Below the pieces are notes generated by a model that saw only the letters and a program-made list of their open reading frames with translations, did no database searches and had not been told where the DNA came from. Shown here in pieces: positions 1 to 7,947 of a stretch of 64,000 nucleotides of DNA. Made by a program: the position numbers and the translations under genes. Positions within the stretch are counted from its first letter, which is position 1, and each line of letters opens with the position of its first letter. Source of the DNA: Bin95 sp965220855 (GTDB lineage Bacteria; Pseudomonadota; Alphaproteobacteria; Bin95); assembly GCA_965220855.1 (NCBI GenBank), contig CBDCQY010000001.1:1-64000 (forward strand), read 5' to 3'.

Positions 1-571
1 AGGCGCTCGTTCGCCATCGTGCGCCACTTGCCGTCCGGGCCGAGCAGCATGTTGGCGATCACCGAATGGGTGTGCAGCGCCGGATCGAGATTGCGCGAGG
101 TCTCGTGTCTGAAGGTGGCGATTACCGTCTTCTGATCGCCCGCCCGACCATGCGGCCGGTCGCCGGATCTTGCACCCGGGTCTCGGCGGCGTTGCGCTCG
201 AACCAGTCGAGGGCACGTCCCACCGCCCGGTCGTGCGCCTCGACGATGTGATCGTCGCCGCCGACCAGGGCGGCGAGAGAGACGGACTTGGGTGCGGAGA
301 AGGTGAGATCGCGGCCGGGACGGTGGCGGATTTCGCCGTCGCCGACCCGGCGGCCGAGCCGCCGCCCGGAACCGTCCGGCACCTCGCCCGCCAGCACCGC
401 CTTGAAGACGTCGGGATCGACCGGCCCTTCGAGGCCGAGCGCTTCAGCGCCGCGCCCGGCCCAGGCGCTCGCCGCCCGGTGCTCGGGCGAGTCCTTGGCG
501 TAATACCCGTCGCGCTCATAGTAGCTCGCGCTCTGGGACGGGCTGGCAACCGCGCCGATCGAAGCGACCAT
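1..571 (-). pseudogene. TrwC/TraI-type conjugative relaxase, N-terminal part, frameshifted and cut by the window edge
   Basis: The first 140 or so residues match the start of MobF relaxases that nick oriT and lead the DNA strand into the recipient: an early SASYYERDGYYAKD segment with clustered tyrosines, then DLTFSAPKSVSLAAL. Near 140-150 the frame breaks: the ORF runs into RRR-stop, whereas the next frame carries on with HETSRNLDPALHTHS, the conserved histidine triad of the family. A one-base loss in a run of G/C explains it. The start ATG (569-571) overlaps the stop of the upstream gene as TGATG. The remainder lies outside the window. A sequencing error could mimic the shift, but the neighbour is also decayed. 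Confidence 0.8.
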
Positions 572-1116
572 CAGATCCAGCGCCCATAGTCGCGCTTGCG
601 TTGGTCTCGGCGGATCGGGGCTGACCGCTTGTCCTGGCCGTCGTCAGGCTCATCCTTCACCGGCGTCAAGACATGCTGGGCCTCCACCCGCCGTGCAGGC
701 GATGCTGGCTCGCCAGCAGGGCGCCAGCTCCGGCGTTCGCCCGAGGTCCGCCAGACCAGAACAAGACAGAGCAGCGCGCCGCCGAAGCCGGACAACGCCC
801 CCAACATCGCGCCGTCCCACGCCGCCGCGAGGATATCCTCCCGCGCCCAGCGCGCCTTGAGGTCGAAGGTCAGCGCGTAGCGGCTCACGGTCTCCACCGT
901 CCCGTCCGCATCGCTGTATTCGACCGGCGCATTCTCGTCGAAGCCGACAGCGATCAGCAGTTCCGCGACCGTGAGCCTGGACGCGGCATACCACTCCTGC
1001 CCGGTGGTATCGCGCGCCAGCACGACCGCACAGGCAAGCATCGCCATCGAGACCGCGCCCGTCGCGCAGGCAATGAACGCCTGGCGCCAGGGCTTGAGAT
1101 CGAGTAGGACCGCCAT
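571..1116 (-). CDS. Two-TM membrane protein, probable internally deleted TraD-type coupling protein remnant
   Basis: 181 residues. A hydrophobic segment near residues 14-34 and a second near 103-121 flank a soluble loop, the layout of the N-terminal membrane anchor of TraD/TrwB coupling proteins, which bring the relaxase-DNA complex to the type IV secretion channel. The ATPase domain expected after the second segment is absent; instead there is a short charged tail. The position directly upstream of a TrwC relaxase with overlapping stop/start is where the coupling gene normally sits. An in-frame internal deletion is the simplest reading, but a separate small membrane protein cannot be excluded. 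Confidence 0.45.
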   Translation of the reverse strand: MAVLLDLKPWRQAFIACATGAVSMAMLACAVVLARDTTGQEWYAASRLTVAELLIAVGFDENAPVEYSDADGTVETVSRYALTFDLKARWAREDILAAAWDGAMLGALSGFGGALLCLVLVWRTSGERRSWRPAGEPASPARRVEAQHVLTPVKDEPDDGQDKRSAPIRRDQRKRDYGRWI

Positions 1117-1348
1117 GAGAGGAACATAAGACGAATATTCAACCTTGGAAACAGTAATAGTTATTCAAAAACAATAGGTTGCAGACAAGCATGCGCTACC
1201 CTGCGCAACACTGCGACCGACGCTCTACTCCGTCGTACCGGCACGCTCGACAGGCGGAGATGACAGGTCTTTGACCCCGGATTCCCAATAACTTACCTTG
1301 ATGAGCGGACAGCCCCGACAGGCTGCCGACCGATCAGGAGACGCCAGC

Positions 1349-1606
1349 ATGGGCGCCAGCATCACCGTCCGCAACATCGATCCCGGCGACAAGTCCTGGC
1401 TGCGCCGCGAGGCGCGCCAGATCGGCGTGCCGATGGAGGAACTGGTCAGCTGCGCGATCCATGAGAAGCGCACCAGGACCGAACGCCGGCCTAAGCCGTC
1501 CGAGGCCTTCGCGCGGCATTTCGGGGAGGAGCACGGCGTCGAGCTGCCGCCCCCGGCCCGATGCGGCTACAAGCCGATTCCCCTTTCCGCCGGGGACCGG
1601 GCATGA
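1349..1606 (+). CDS. FitA-like ribbon-helix-helix antitoxin, orphan
   Basis: 85 residues beginning MGASITVRNIDPGDKSWL, which matches the start of FitA/VapB-type RHH antitoxins that bind their own promoter and neutralise a PIN-domain toxin. The start chosen has AGGAG eight bases upstream (1336-1340); the open frame extends further upstream without such a site. The stop overlaps a downstream ATG as ATGA, typical of an antitoxin-toxin pair, but that frame closes after 11 codons and shows no PIN motifs. So the toxin is missing or was lost. Confidence 0.65.
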   Translation: MGASITVRNIDPGDKSWLRREARQIGVPMEELVSCAIHEKRTRTERRPKPSEAFARHFGEEHGVELPPPARCGYKPIPLSAGDRA

Positions 1607-1695
1607 CCGCTCCGCACCTGCGGCGCCCTGCAGGTTGATACGGGCAGCGGGGTTCCATATGGTAAATTCGTCTCTTCCTTTCTGCCGGAGTGGTC

Positions 1696-1953
1696 ATGAG
1701 CCTCAGCATCAAGAACGATCAGACATGCAGGCTCGCTAGTGACTTGGCCCTTCTGGCCGGCGAGATCATGACGGGCGCGATCACCGTTGCCTCGCGCGGG
1801 CGTTTGGAGCGTCAGCAATGCAAGCGCGACATCGTGGGCCGTGCCCGCAAGCTTCGGGCCACCGCCGAGCGCTGCGCGGCGCTCATGGGCCCCGGACCGT
1901 CGATGATCGACCACGGCGACCTGCGCTATGACGAATCTAGCCTGCCTAGGTGA
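1696..1953 (+). CDS. VapB-like (PSK family) antitoxin-type small protein
   Basis: 85 residues. The N-terminus MSLSIKNDQTCRLASDLALL resembles the DNA-binding start of Rv0623/VapB-type antitoxins (typically LSIKN..VERLAREVA). GGAG at 1687-1690 lies five bases before the ATG; a GTG two codons earlier is an alternative start. The C-terminal half is basic and less conserved. No VapC toxin follows; instead the PHP-ATPase gene begins at or just inside its 3' end, so it may be a promoter-proximal regulator of that operon. The family match is from the N-terminus only. Confidence 0.5.
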   Translation: MSLSIKNDQTCRLASDLALLAGEIMTGAITVASRGRLERQQCKRDIVGRARKLRATAERCAALMGPGPSMIDHGDLRYDESSLPR

Positions 1954-1957
1954 TCGC

Positions 1958-4612
1958 ATGCAGGCCGCACTGGACCTTCCGGACGGTGCCCGGTTCTACC
2001 GCTGCGCCCTGCAGGTCAATCCGTTCGCCTATCTTGAGAGGCACGGAAGGTCGACCCTCTTCACCTCGGAAGACGAATACAACAGGGCGATCGTCGAAGC
2101 CTGCCTCGAAGTCGGCATCGAGGTCATAGCGGTCACGGATCACTACCGCGTCAAGCATTCGGCTGGACTCGTACGCGCCGCGCGAAGAGCGAAGCTTCAT
2201 GCGTTCAGCGGCTTCGAAGCGGTCACGAAAGATGGCGTCCATTTCCTGTGCCTGTTCGATCCGGAAAAAGATGCATTCTTGGAGCGTTTCATCGGCGAGT
2301 GTGGTATTTTCGATGCCCATGAACCATCCCCGTTGGGCAGTAAGTACGCCACCGAACTGCTTCAAACCGCGAAGAACTGGGGCTCTGTGTGCATAGCTGC
2401 CCACGTCGCCTCTAACGGCGGTTTGCTTAAAACACTGGCGGGGCAATCGCGAATCACTGTCTGGAAACATCCCGACCTGCTTGCCTGTGCGCTACCAGGT
2501 CCGGTGAGTGATGCGCCGGACGGGCTCAGGACGATCCTCGAGAACAAGGACGCCCAATATAAGCGCAATCGCCCCCTTGCCATTCTGAACGCTTCGGACG
2601 TCAACGGCCCGGAGGACCTGAGGACGGATGGTGCCTCCTGCTTCATCAAGATGTCCACTATCTCCGTCGAAGCGTTCAGGCAGGCGTTTCTCGACCCGGA
2701 CTCCCGGATCCGTCTGCACAGCGATCCGCCACCCGAACCCCATGCCGAGTTCCTCTCGATGACCTGGGAAGGCGGATTTTTGAGCGATACGGCCGTGCAC
2801 TTCAATGAAAACCTGAACGTGCTGGTAGGTGGACGAGGCACCGGCAAATCGACGATGATCGAAAGCATCCGCTATGCACTCGGTCTCGACCCTCTCGGGG
2901 AGGAAGCGCAGAAAGTTCATGACGGCGTGGTCCGCCGTGTCTTGCAGTCAGGCACGAAGGTCTCTTTGCTCGTGCGGTCGCACCAGCCGTCCAAGCGTTG
3001 CTACACGATAGAGCGATCAGTGCCGAACCCTCCTGTCGTGAAGGACAAGGCAGGAGAGGTCCTAGCCCTGTCGCCGCGAGACGTAATGCCGGGCGTTGAA
3101 GTGTTCGGGCAGCACGAGATATCTGAACTCACGAGAAGCCCTGAGAAACTTACGCTTCTGCTCGAGCGCTTCGTTGAGCGAGACCCCGCTCGCTCGGGAC
3201 GAAAATCGCAGGTGCGTCTAGAGCTGGAGCGTTCGCGCAACCGGATCGTAGACGTACAACGTGAGCTGCAGCGCCTTTGCGAACAGCTCGCGGCGCTGCC
3301 GGGTCTCGAAGAAACACAGCAGCGGTTCCAGCAGGCGGGGCTCGAAGAACACTTAAAGGAAAAGAGTCTGCTTGTCCGCGAGGAGCGCCTGTTGTCCAAC
3401 TTGGACGAGCGCCTTGATCAGCACCGTACTGTTCACAATGAACTCTATGATGAACTACCTGTCGATACAGCGTTCGTTTCGAGCAAGGCTCTCGAAGGGC
3501 TACCGAACGCCGACATCCTTTCCGAGATTGAAAGAATCCTCCAAAGGTTGAGCGAGGAATTGAAGGCAGTAGGCGAGCAGTTCGGCAAAGCCCTCGCCAC
3601 AGCCGATCATGCGATCGCAGAGGCCAAGTCCCGCTGGGACGAGCGCAAGGCAATAATCGAGGCTACCTACGAAGGGCTGCTTCGCGAACTCCAGAAATCG
3701 AAGATCGACGGCGCTGAATTCATCCGGATTCGCCGGCAAATCGAAAACTTGCGCCCGATGAATGACAAATTGGAACGCTTCAAGCGCGATCTGGAAGCAC
3801 ACGAGGCTGCCCGACGAAACCTTCTGGCGGAGTGGGAGGACATCAAGGCGGCCGAATACAGGCAAGTTGAAGCCGCGGCAAAACGGGTTTCCGAGAAGCT
3901 CCGAGACCGGGTGCGGGTTAGGGTTACGATGGCCGGTAACCGCCACCCGCTCGAAAAACTTCTTCGAGAGGAGATCGGCGGCAAGCTTGCTGAAGCGTTG
4001 GAGCGCCTAAGCGGGCACGACCACCTGTCCCTGCCTGAACTTGCGCAGCGATGCCGGGACGGTGAAGACGTTCTCAGGACTTACTACAGGCTACCGCCTG
4101 GTGCAGCTAAGCGGATCGCAGAGGCCGATCCAGCCCTATTTATGCGTATCGAAGAATTGGAATTGCCCGCAACGACGGATATTGAACTAAACACCGCACA
4201 CGGCAGCGCACAGGCTAATTGGCGGAAACTTGACTTACTCTCTACCGGCCAGAAGGCAACGGCAGTCCTGTTGCTGTTACTGCTTGAGTCAAAAGCGCCT
4301 CTGGTCGTCGACCAACCTGAAGATGATCTCGATAACCGCTTTATCACCGACGGCGTAGTGCCGATTATGCGACAGGAAAAACGCCGCCGTCAGTTCATCT
4401 TCTCAACTCACAATGCCAACATTCCAGTCCTCGGCGATGCAGAACTTATCCTCGGCCTCTCTGCAATGGGCGAGGTCGTGGAAGGTCAATCACGGATCGC
4501 TGCGGACCACATGGCTTCCATTGACTCTAAACCTGTACGCGAACTCGTGGAAGAAATCCTTGAAGGCGGCAAGGCTGCCTTCGAGATGCGTCGCGTCAAA
4601 TACGGATTTTGA
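1958..4612 (+). CDS. PHP-domain plus SMC-like ATPase (TrlF family; Ppl-like defence protein)
   Basis: 884 residues. The N-terminal ~270 residues form a PHP (polymerase/histidinol phosphatase-like) fold with VIAVTDHY, a later glutamate (SGFEAVT), AAHVASNGG and NASDVN; the usual first HxH pair is replaced by LQVNPF, so metal binding may be altered. Walker A VGGRGTGKST lies near residue 290, a long charged coiled coil at roughly 420-700, an ABC-type signature LLSTGQKAT near 760 and Walker B LVVDQPEDDLDN near 785. This architecture is named TrlF by annotation pipelines and matches the single-gene Ppl defence protein described by Gao and colleagues (2020). The start is set by AGGTGA just upstream; an earlier ATG at 1928 would overlap the preceding gene. 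Followed three bases later by an AlbA_2 gene, so probably a two-gene system. Confidence 0.85.
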   Translation: MQAALDLPDGARFYRCALQVNPFAYLERHGRSTLFTSEDEYNRAIVEACLEVGIEVIAVTDHYRVKHSAGLVRAARRAKLHAFSGFEAVTKDGVHFLCLFDPEKDAFLERFIGECGIFDAHEPSPLGSKYATELLQTAKNWGSVCIAAHVASNGGLLKTLAGQSRITVWKHPDLLACALPGPVSDAPDGLRTILENKDAQYKRNRPLAILNASDVNGPEDLRTDGASCFIKMSTISVEAFRQAFLDPDSRIRLHSDPPPEPHAEFLSMTWEGGFLSDTAVHFNENLNVLVGGRGTGKSTMIESIRYALGLDPLGEEAQKVHDGVVRRVLQSGTKVSLLVRSHQPSKRCYTIERSVPNPPVVKDKAGEVLALSPRDVMPGVEVFGQHEISELTRSPEKLTLLLERFVERDPARSGRKSQVRLELERSRNRIVDVQRELQRLCEQLAALPGLEETQQRFQQAGLEEHLKEKSLLVREERLLSNLDERLDQHRTVHNELYDELPVDTAFVSSKALEGLPNADILSEIERILQRLSEELKAVGEQFGKALATADHAIAEAKSRWDERKAIIEATYEGLLRELQKSKIDGAEFIRIRRQIENLRPMNDKLERFKRDLEAHEAARRNLLAEWEDIKAAEYRQVEAAAKRVSEKLRDRVRVRVTMAGNRHPLEKLLREEIGGKLAEALERLSGHDHLSLPELAQRCRDGEDVLRTYYRLPPGAAKRIAEADPALFMRIEELELPATTDIELNTAHGSAQANWRKLDLLSTGQKATAVLLLLLLESKAPLVVDQPEDDLDNRFITDGVVPIMRQEKRRRQFIFSTHNANIPVLGDAELILGLSAMGEVVEGQSRIAADHMASIDSKPVRELVEEILEGGKAAFEMRRVKYGF

Positions 4613-4615
4613 TAT

Positions 4616-5833
4616 ATGGCGACGCGCACCGAATTACTGGAAATCATTGCGAGCGGTGAGAATTCTGGAGTGGAATTCAAGAGAGACGATCTGCGTCCCC
4701 AAGACCTCGCGAGAGAGTTGGTCGCATTCTCTAACTTGGAAGGCGGCATGGTATTGCTTGGCGTAGAAGACGACGGAACAATCTCAGGCGTAACTCGGGA
4801 CGATCTTGAAGAATGGGTGATGAACGTATGCCGGGACAAGATCAGGCCGGAGATTATTCCTTTTTTTGAAGTCGTCCGGCGTGTCGACGACCGGCACGAT
4901 ATTGCTGTCGTCCGCGTTGCCCGTGGCTATGCGGTGCACGCTCTGTGGCAACATAATACTAACCGGTATTTGATCCGTGTGGGCACGCAGAGTCGAGAGG
5001 CGAGCCAAGACGAACTCGCACGCTTGTTCCAGCAGAGAGGTTCCGTGCGGGCCGAACTCCGACCGGTGTCAGGCGCGGTGCTCGCGGACCTCGACCGGAG
5101 GCGGCTGCGAAACTATTTCAGTGATGTTCGGCAGCAGGAGGTGCCCGACGATGAAGACGAAGGAGCGTGGCAGTCACTACTGATCAACACCGAGGTAATG
5201 ACGGAGGAAGGTGTAACCGTTGGTGGAATGTTGTTGTTCGGCACGAGGCCAAATCGGTTTCTGCCGCATGCGGGGATAGACGCTGTCGCCTATTCCGGAA
5301 TGGATCAGGACTATGATGCGCATGAGCGAACGACGCTTCGCGGCCCCATGACGCCCCTGCTGAGCCGAGGCGGAGATGTCGTTGAGAACGGCATTGTCGA
5401 GCAGGCGTTAGACTTTGTTGGACGCAGCACACCAGCAGTCGTTGACTTGCGGGGTGGAAGACGAGTAGCAGGTTCGGTTTATCCTCACGAGGCGCTTCGC
5501 GAGGGTATCGTCAATGCCCTTATTCATCGCGATTATCTGCTTACTAGTACCGATGTTGAGTTGTCAGTCTACAGTGATCGCTTGGAAATCATATCTCCGG
5601 GTCGACTACCCAATGGCATAACACCAGATCGTATGCGGTTCGGGACACGATCTGCCCGAAACCAGCTTTTAAAAGACGTTATGCGCGATTATGGGTACCT
5701 CGAACATATGGGAATGGGTATTCCTCGAAAGATTGTTAGGGGTATGAAAGAGCACAACGGTACCGAGCCTGACCTGCTGGAAGTGGAGGAACGGTTCGTT
5801 GTTCGGTTGCTTGCGCACGCCTCGGGCGAGTGA
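4616..5833 (+). CDS. AlbA_2 (Schlafen-type) domain protein with C-terminal GHKL-like ATP-binding domain
   Basis: 405 residues. The N-terminal segment NSGVEFKRDDLRPQDLAREL plus GGMVLLGVEDDG is the AlbA_2/Schlafen AAA_4 domain, a nucleic-acid-linked domain of prokaryotic regulators and defence proteins. The C-terminal half carries EGIVNALIHRDY (an N-box-like motif of the HATPase_c_4 group) and a terminal winged-helix-like region. It starts three bases after the PHP-ATPase stop, so the two are almost certainly co-transcribed and may act together. A stand-alone transcription regulator is the alternative reading. Confidence 0.8.
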   Translation: MATRTELLEIIASGENSGVEFKRDDLRPQDLARELVAFSNLEGGMVLLGVEDDGTISGVTRDDLEEWVMNVCRDKIRPEIIPFFEVVRRVDDRHDIAVVRVARGYAVHALWQHNTNRYLIRVGTQSREASQDELARLFQQRGSVRAELRPVSGAVLADLDRRRLRNYFSDVRQQEVPDDEDEGAWQSLLINTEVMTEEGVTVGGMLLFGTRPNRFLPHAGIDAVAYSGMDQDYDAHERTTLRGPMTPLLSRGGDVVENGIVEQALDFVGRSTPAVVDLRGGRRVAGSVYPHEALREGIVNALIHRDYLLTSTDVELSVYSDRLEIISPGRLPNGITPDRMRFGTRSARNQLLKDVMRDYGYLEHMGMGIPRKIVRGMKEHNGTEPDLLEVEERFVVRLLAHASGE

Positions 5834-5845
5834 AATGGAGTTGCT

Positions 5846-6004
5846 TTGTTAGAAAACTGGGTGAAGCAAAAGGAAATGGGAAGACTTGGTATGGTTTCTC
5901 GCGTCATCAATCGTCTCATTTGGGAGAGTAAGGTATGGTTGATTGTAGATGTGAACGGACGTCACATTAGGAAGCGTGCTTATCGCATCGGCGTCTCCAA
6001 ATGA
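5846..6004 (+). CDS. Small hypothetical protein, 52 aa, possible third gene of the PHP-ATPase operon
   Basis: A TTG-started frame with GGAG at 5837-5840, five bases upstream, encoding a basic peptide (ENWVKQKEMGRLGMVSRVIN near the start, ending YRIGVSK). It begins 13 bases after the AlbA_2 stop. The composition is more AT-rich than the surroundings, like the two genes before it. No family is recognised. The rest of the spacer to 6262 shows no convincing gene. Confidence 0.3.
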   Translation: MLENWVKQKEMGRLGMVSRVINRLIWESKVWLIVDVNGRHIRKRAYRIGVSK

Positions 6005-6262
6005 TGCCAGCAAAATGTCCCCACCGTTCCTGTGGTCGAGCCTAGGAGTGAAAGGCCGGACTGTATCGGTCCCGGATCTTGCCGGGTCCTAAGCTGCTCT
6101 GGGCATTGATGCAGAACTCTGGCGTGTAGACCTTGCGTCCATCGTGATCTGTCGATCACCGCTTACCATGGCTGCCAGCATGACATCGAAGGCATCATGG
6201 TCCCGCCACAGGAAGCATCACCACTGGCTTCGAAGGACGCACGCTACCGGCGATGCCCGCGA

Positions 6263-7417
6263 TCACCCCGCCACTTCCGCGATCCGCCTGGCGATCCGGT
6301 CGGCGGCGGACTTGACGGGGTCGTTGGCGAGGTGGGCGTAGCGGGCCGTGGTCTGAACCTGGGTATGGCCGAGCAGCTTGCCGATCATGGGCAGCCCTTC
6401 GCCGACCAGCAGCCCGCCGCTGGCGAAGCTGTGGCGCAGGTCGTGGATGCGCGCATCCTCGAGCCCGGCGCGTGACCGGATACGCCGCCATGGATGCTGG
6501 AGGTCCGTCAGGTGGCTGCCGGGCTTGCGGCCGCGGATCACCCAGGGATTGCCGTCCTCGCGGTCGATGCTCTCCAGCACCGCGACCGCCGGGCCACCCA
6601 GCGGCACGGCCTTGGCGCCGGTCTTGCTGTCGGGCAGGCGGAGCAGCCCCGCTGCCAGATCGACATGCTCCCACCGCAACTTCTGGATTTCCGAAAGCCG
6701 ACAACCGGTAAACATGAGCAATCGGAAGGCGGCGACCGCTGCCTTCGTCTCCGACCCGTCGCGCTCGACCTCCTTCAACGCCTCGCCCAGCCGGCGATAC
6801 TCCTCGTCCGACAGGAAGCGCTCGCGCTTCTCCTCGCGAAACCGTCTGACATGCCGGCAGGGGTTGGAGCCGTCGGGCCGAAGCCCCCAGAGCTCGGCCA
6901 GGTTGAACATTTTCGACAGCACGCCGAGGGTCCGGTTGGCCTGATAGGGCGTCTCCCGCATCGCATGATGCAGCGCGGCGATGTCGCTGCGCTGCATATC
7001 CGTAACCCGGCGCGCCCCGATCCGGGGATCGACGAACAGCTCGACCGAGCGGCGATACTCGTAGGCGGTGCTCGCCTTGCAGTGAGAGGGCACATACTCG
7101 TCGAGGAAGCGCCGGCCGAGCTCCCGCATGGTGGGCGAGGGGTCGTCCCGCCCGTTCCAGCCGGCCGGATCCTGGCCCGCCCTGGCGCCGGTGATGATCT
7201 CCGCCGCACGGGTCCGTGCTTCCGCCGGGGTGACCGCGCCATGCGGCCCGATGGTGGCCTTGACCGACCTGCCGCGATATCGGGTCTTGACGATATAGAC
7301 CTTGCGTCCCGAGGGATGCACGCGCACGCCGAAGCCCTTCAGATCGTCATCCCAGACAACCCGCTCGCGCGCCTCCGGGGCGAGCCCATCGACGTTGCGC
7401 TTGGTAATTTTCGGCAT
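6263..7417 (-). CDS. Tyrosine recombinase / phage-type integrase (DUF4102 type)
   Basis: 384 residues from MPKITKRNVDGL. N-terminal DUF4102 arm-binding region (WDDDLKGFGVRVHPSGRK), SAM-like core-binding region, then the catalytic domain with R240 (TGCRLSEI), H325-x2-R328 (HDLRH), H351 and nucleophile Y360 (TARYAHL), all present, so it should be active. It lies 168 bases from an att site made of a tRNA-fMet 3' half, with its start facing the att, as in integrative islands. The open frame extends 49 codons upstream, but the DUF4102 start is at this ATG. Confidence 0.92.
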   Translation of the reverse strand: MPKITKRNVDGLAPEARERVVWDDDLKGFGVRVHPSGRKVYIVKTRYRGRSVKATIGPHGAVTPAEARTRAAEIITGARAGQDPAGWNGRDDPSPTMRELGRRFLDEYVPSHCKASTAYEYRRSVELFVDPRIGARRVTDMQRSDIAALHHAMRETPYQANRTLGVLSKMFNLAELWGLRPDGSNPCRHVRRFREEKRERFLSDEEYRRLGEALKEVERDGSETKAAVAAFRLLMFTGCRLSEIQKLRWEHVDLAAGLLRLPDSKTGAKAVPLGGPAVAVLESIDREDGNPWVIRGRKPGSHLTDLQHPWRRIRSRAGLEDARIHDLRHSFASGGLLVGEGLPMIGKLLGHTQVQTTARYAHLANDPVKSAADRIARRIAEVAG

Positions 7418-7584
7418 GGCGGCTTGCCCGTTGCGTTCCGATCTCAGGTACCATATAGGTACCACCAGAAGGCAAATCAAGGCGTATCGCTGCGCAGAGG
7501 GGCGTCCGTGAATAGACCATAAACTATTGAAAATGATATTAAAATATTTGCCATGCGCAGACATGTCATGACATTATAGGCAAA

Positions 7585-7630
<46 letters not shown>

Positions 7631-7632
7631 AC

Positions 7633-7672
7633 AACCCCTTGAAAACAATGCGTTTTCGAGGGGTTTTCTTTT
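7633..7672 (+). terminator. Rho-independent terminator of the original tRNA-fMet gene
   Basis: AACCCCTTGAAAAC and GTTTTCGAGGGGTT form a 14-bp stem with one G-T-type mismatch and a short loop, followed by TTCTTTT. It sits directly behind the tRNA 3' half, so it marks the old chromosomal side of the att site. Confidence 0.75.
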
Positions 7673-7926
7673 GTCCGGAATTTGCCCGGATGGACGCTGG
7701 GAATCCATTGGGAATCAATCGAAGTTCAATCTCCGCGCATGTCTGGCTGGCGCCCGCCCTGCCGGCCGGGCTCTTGCGCGCAGCCGGTTTTCGTTCGGTC
7801 ACGGGGTTACGGCGGGGGACTGGATCACGAGGCCGCCCCCTCATGCTCCACGGCGGCTACCGCTCCATCACCGGCTGAGCGAACGGTTACAGAGAGCCGG
7901 GCGTCAGGCGTCGGGCTGGAGGTCGT

Positions 7927-7947
7927 CTAGCCCGCCTTTCTCACGAG
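7927..7947. repeat. IS1380 inverted repeat (left in window) with CTAG target copy
   Basis: CTAG followed by CCCGCCTTTCTCACGAG. It is the exact complement of 9562-9582. Confidence 0.85.
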
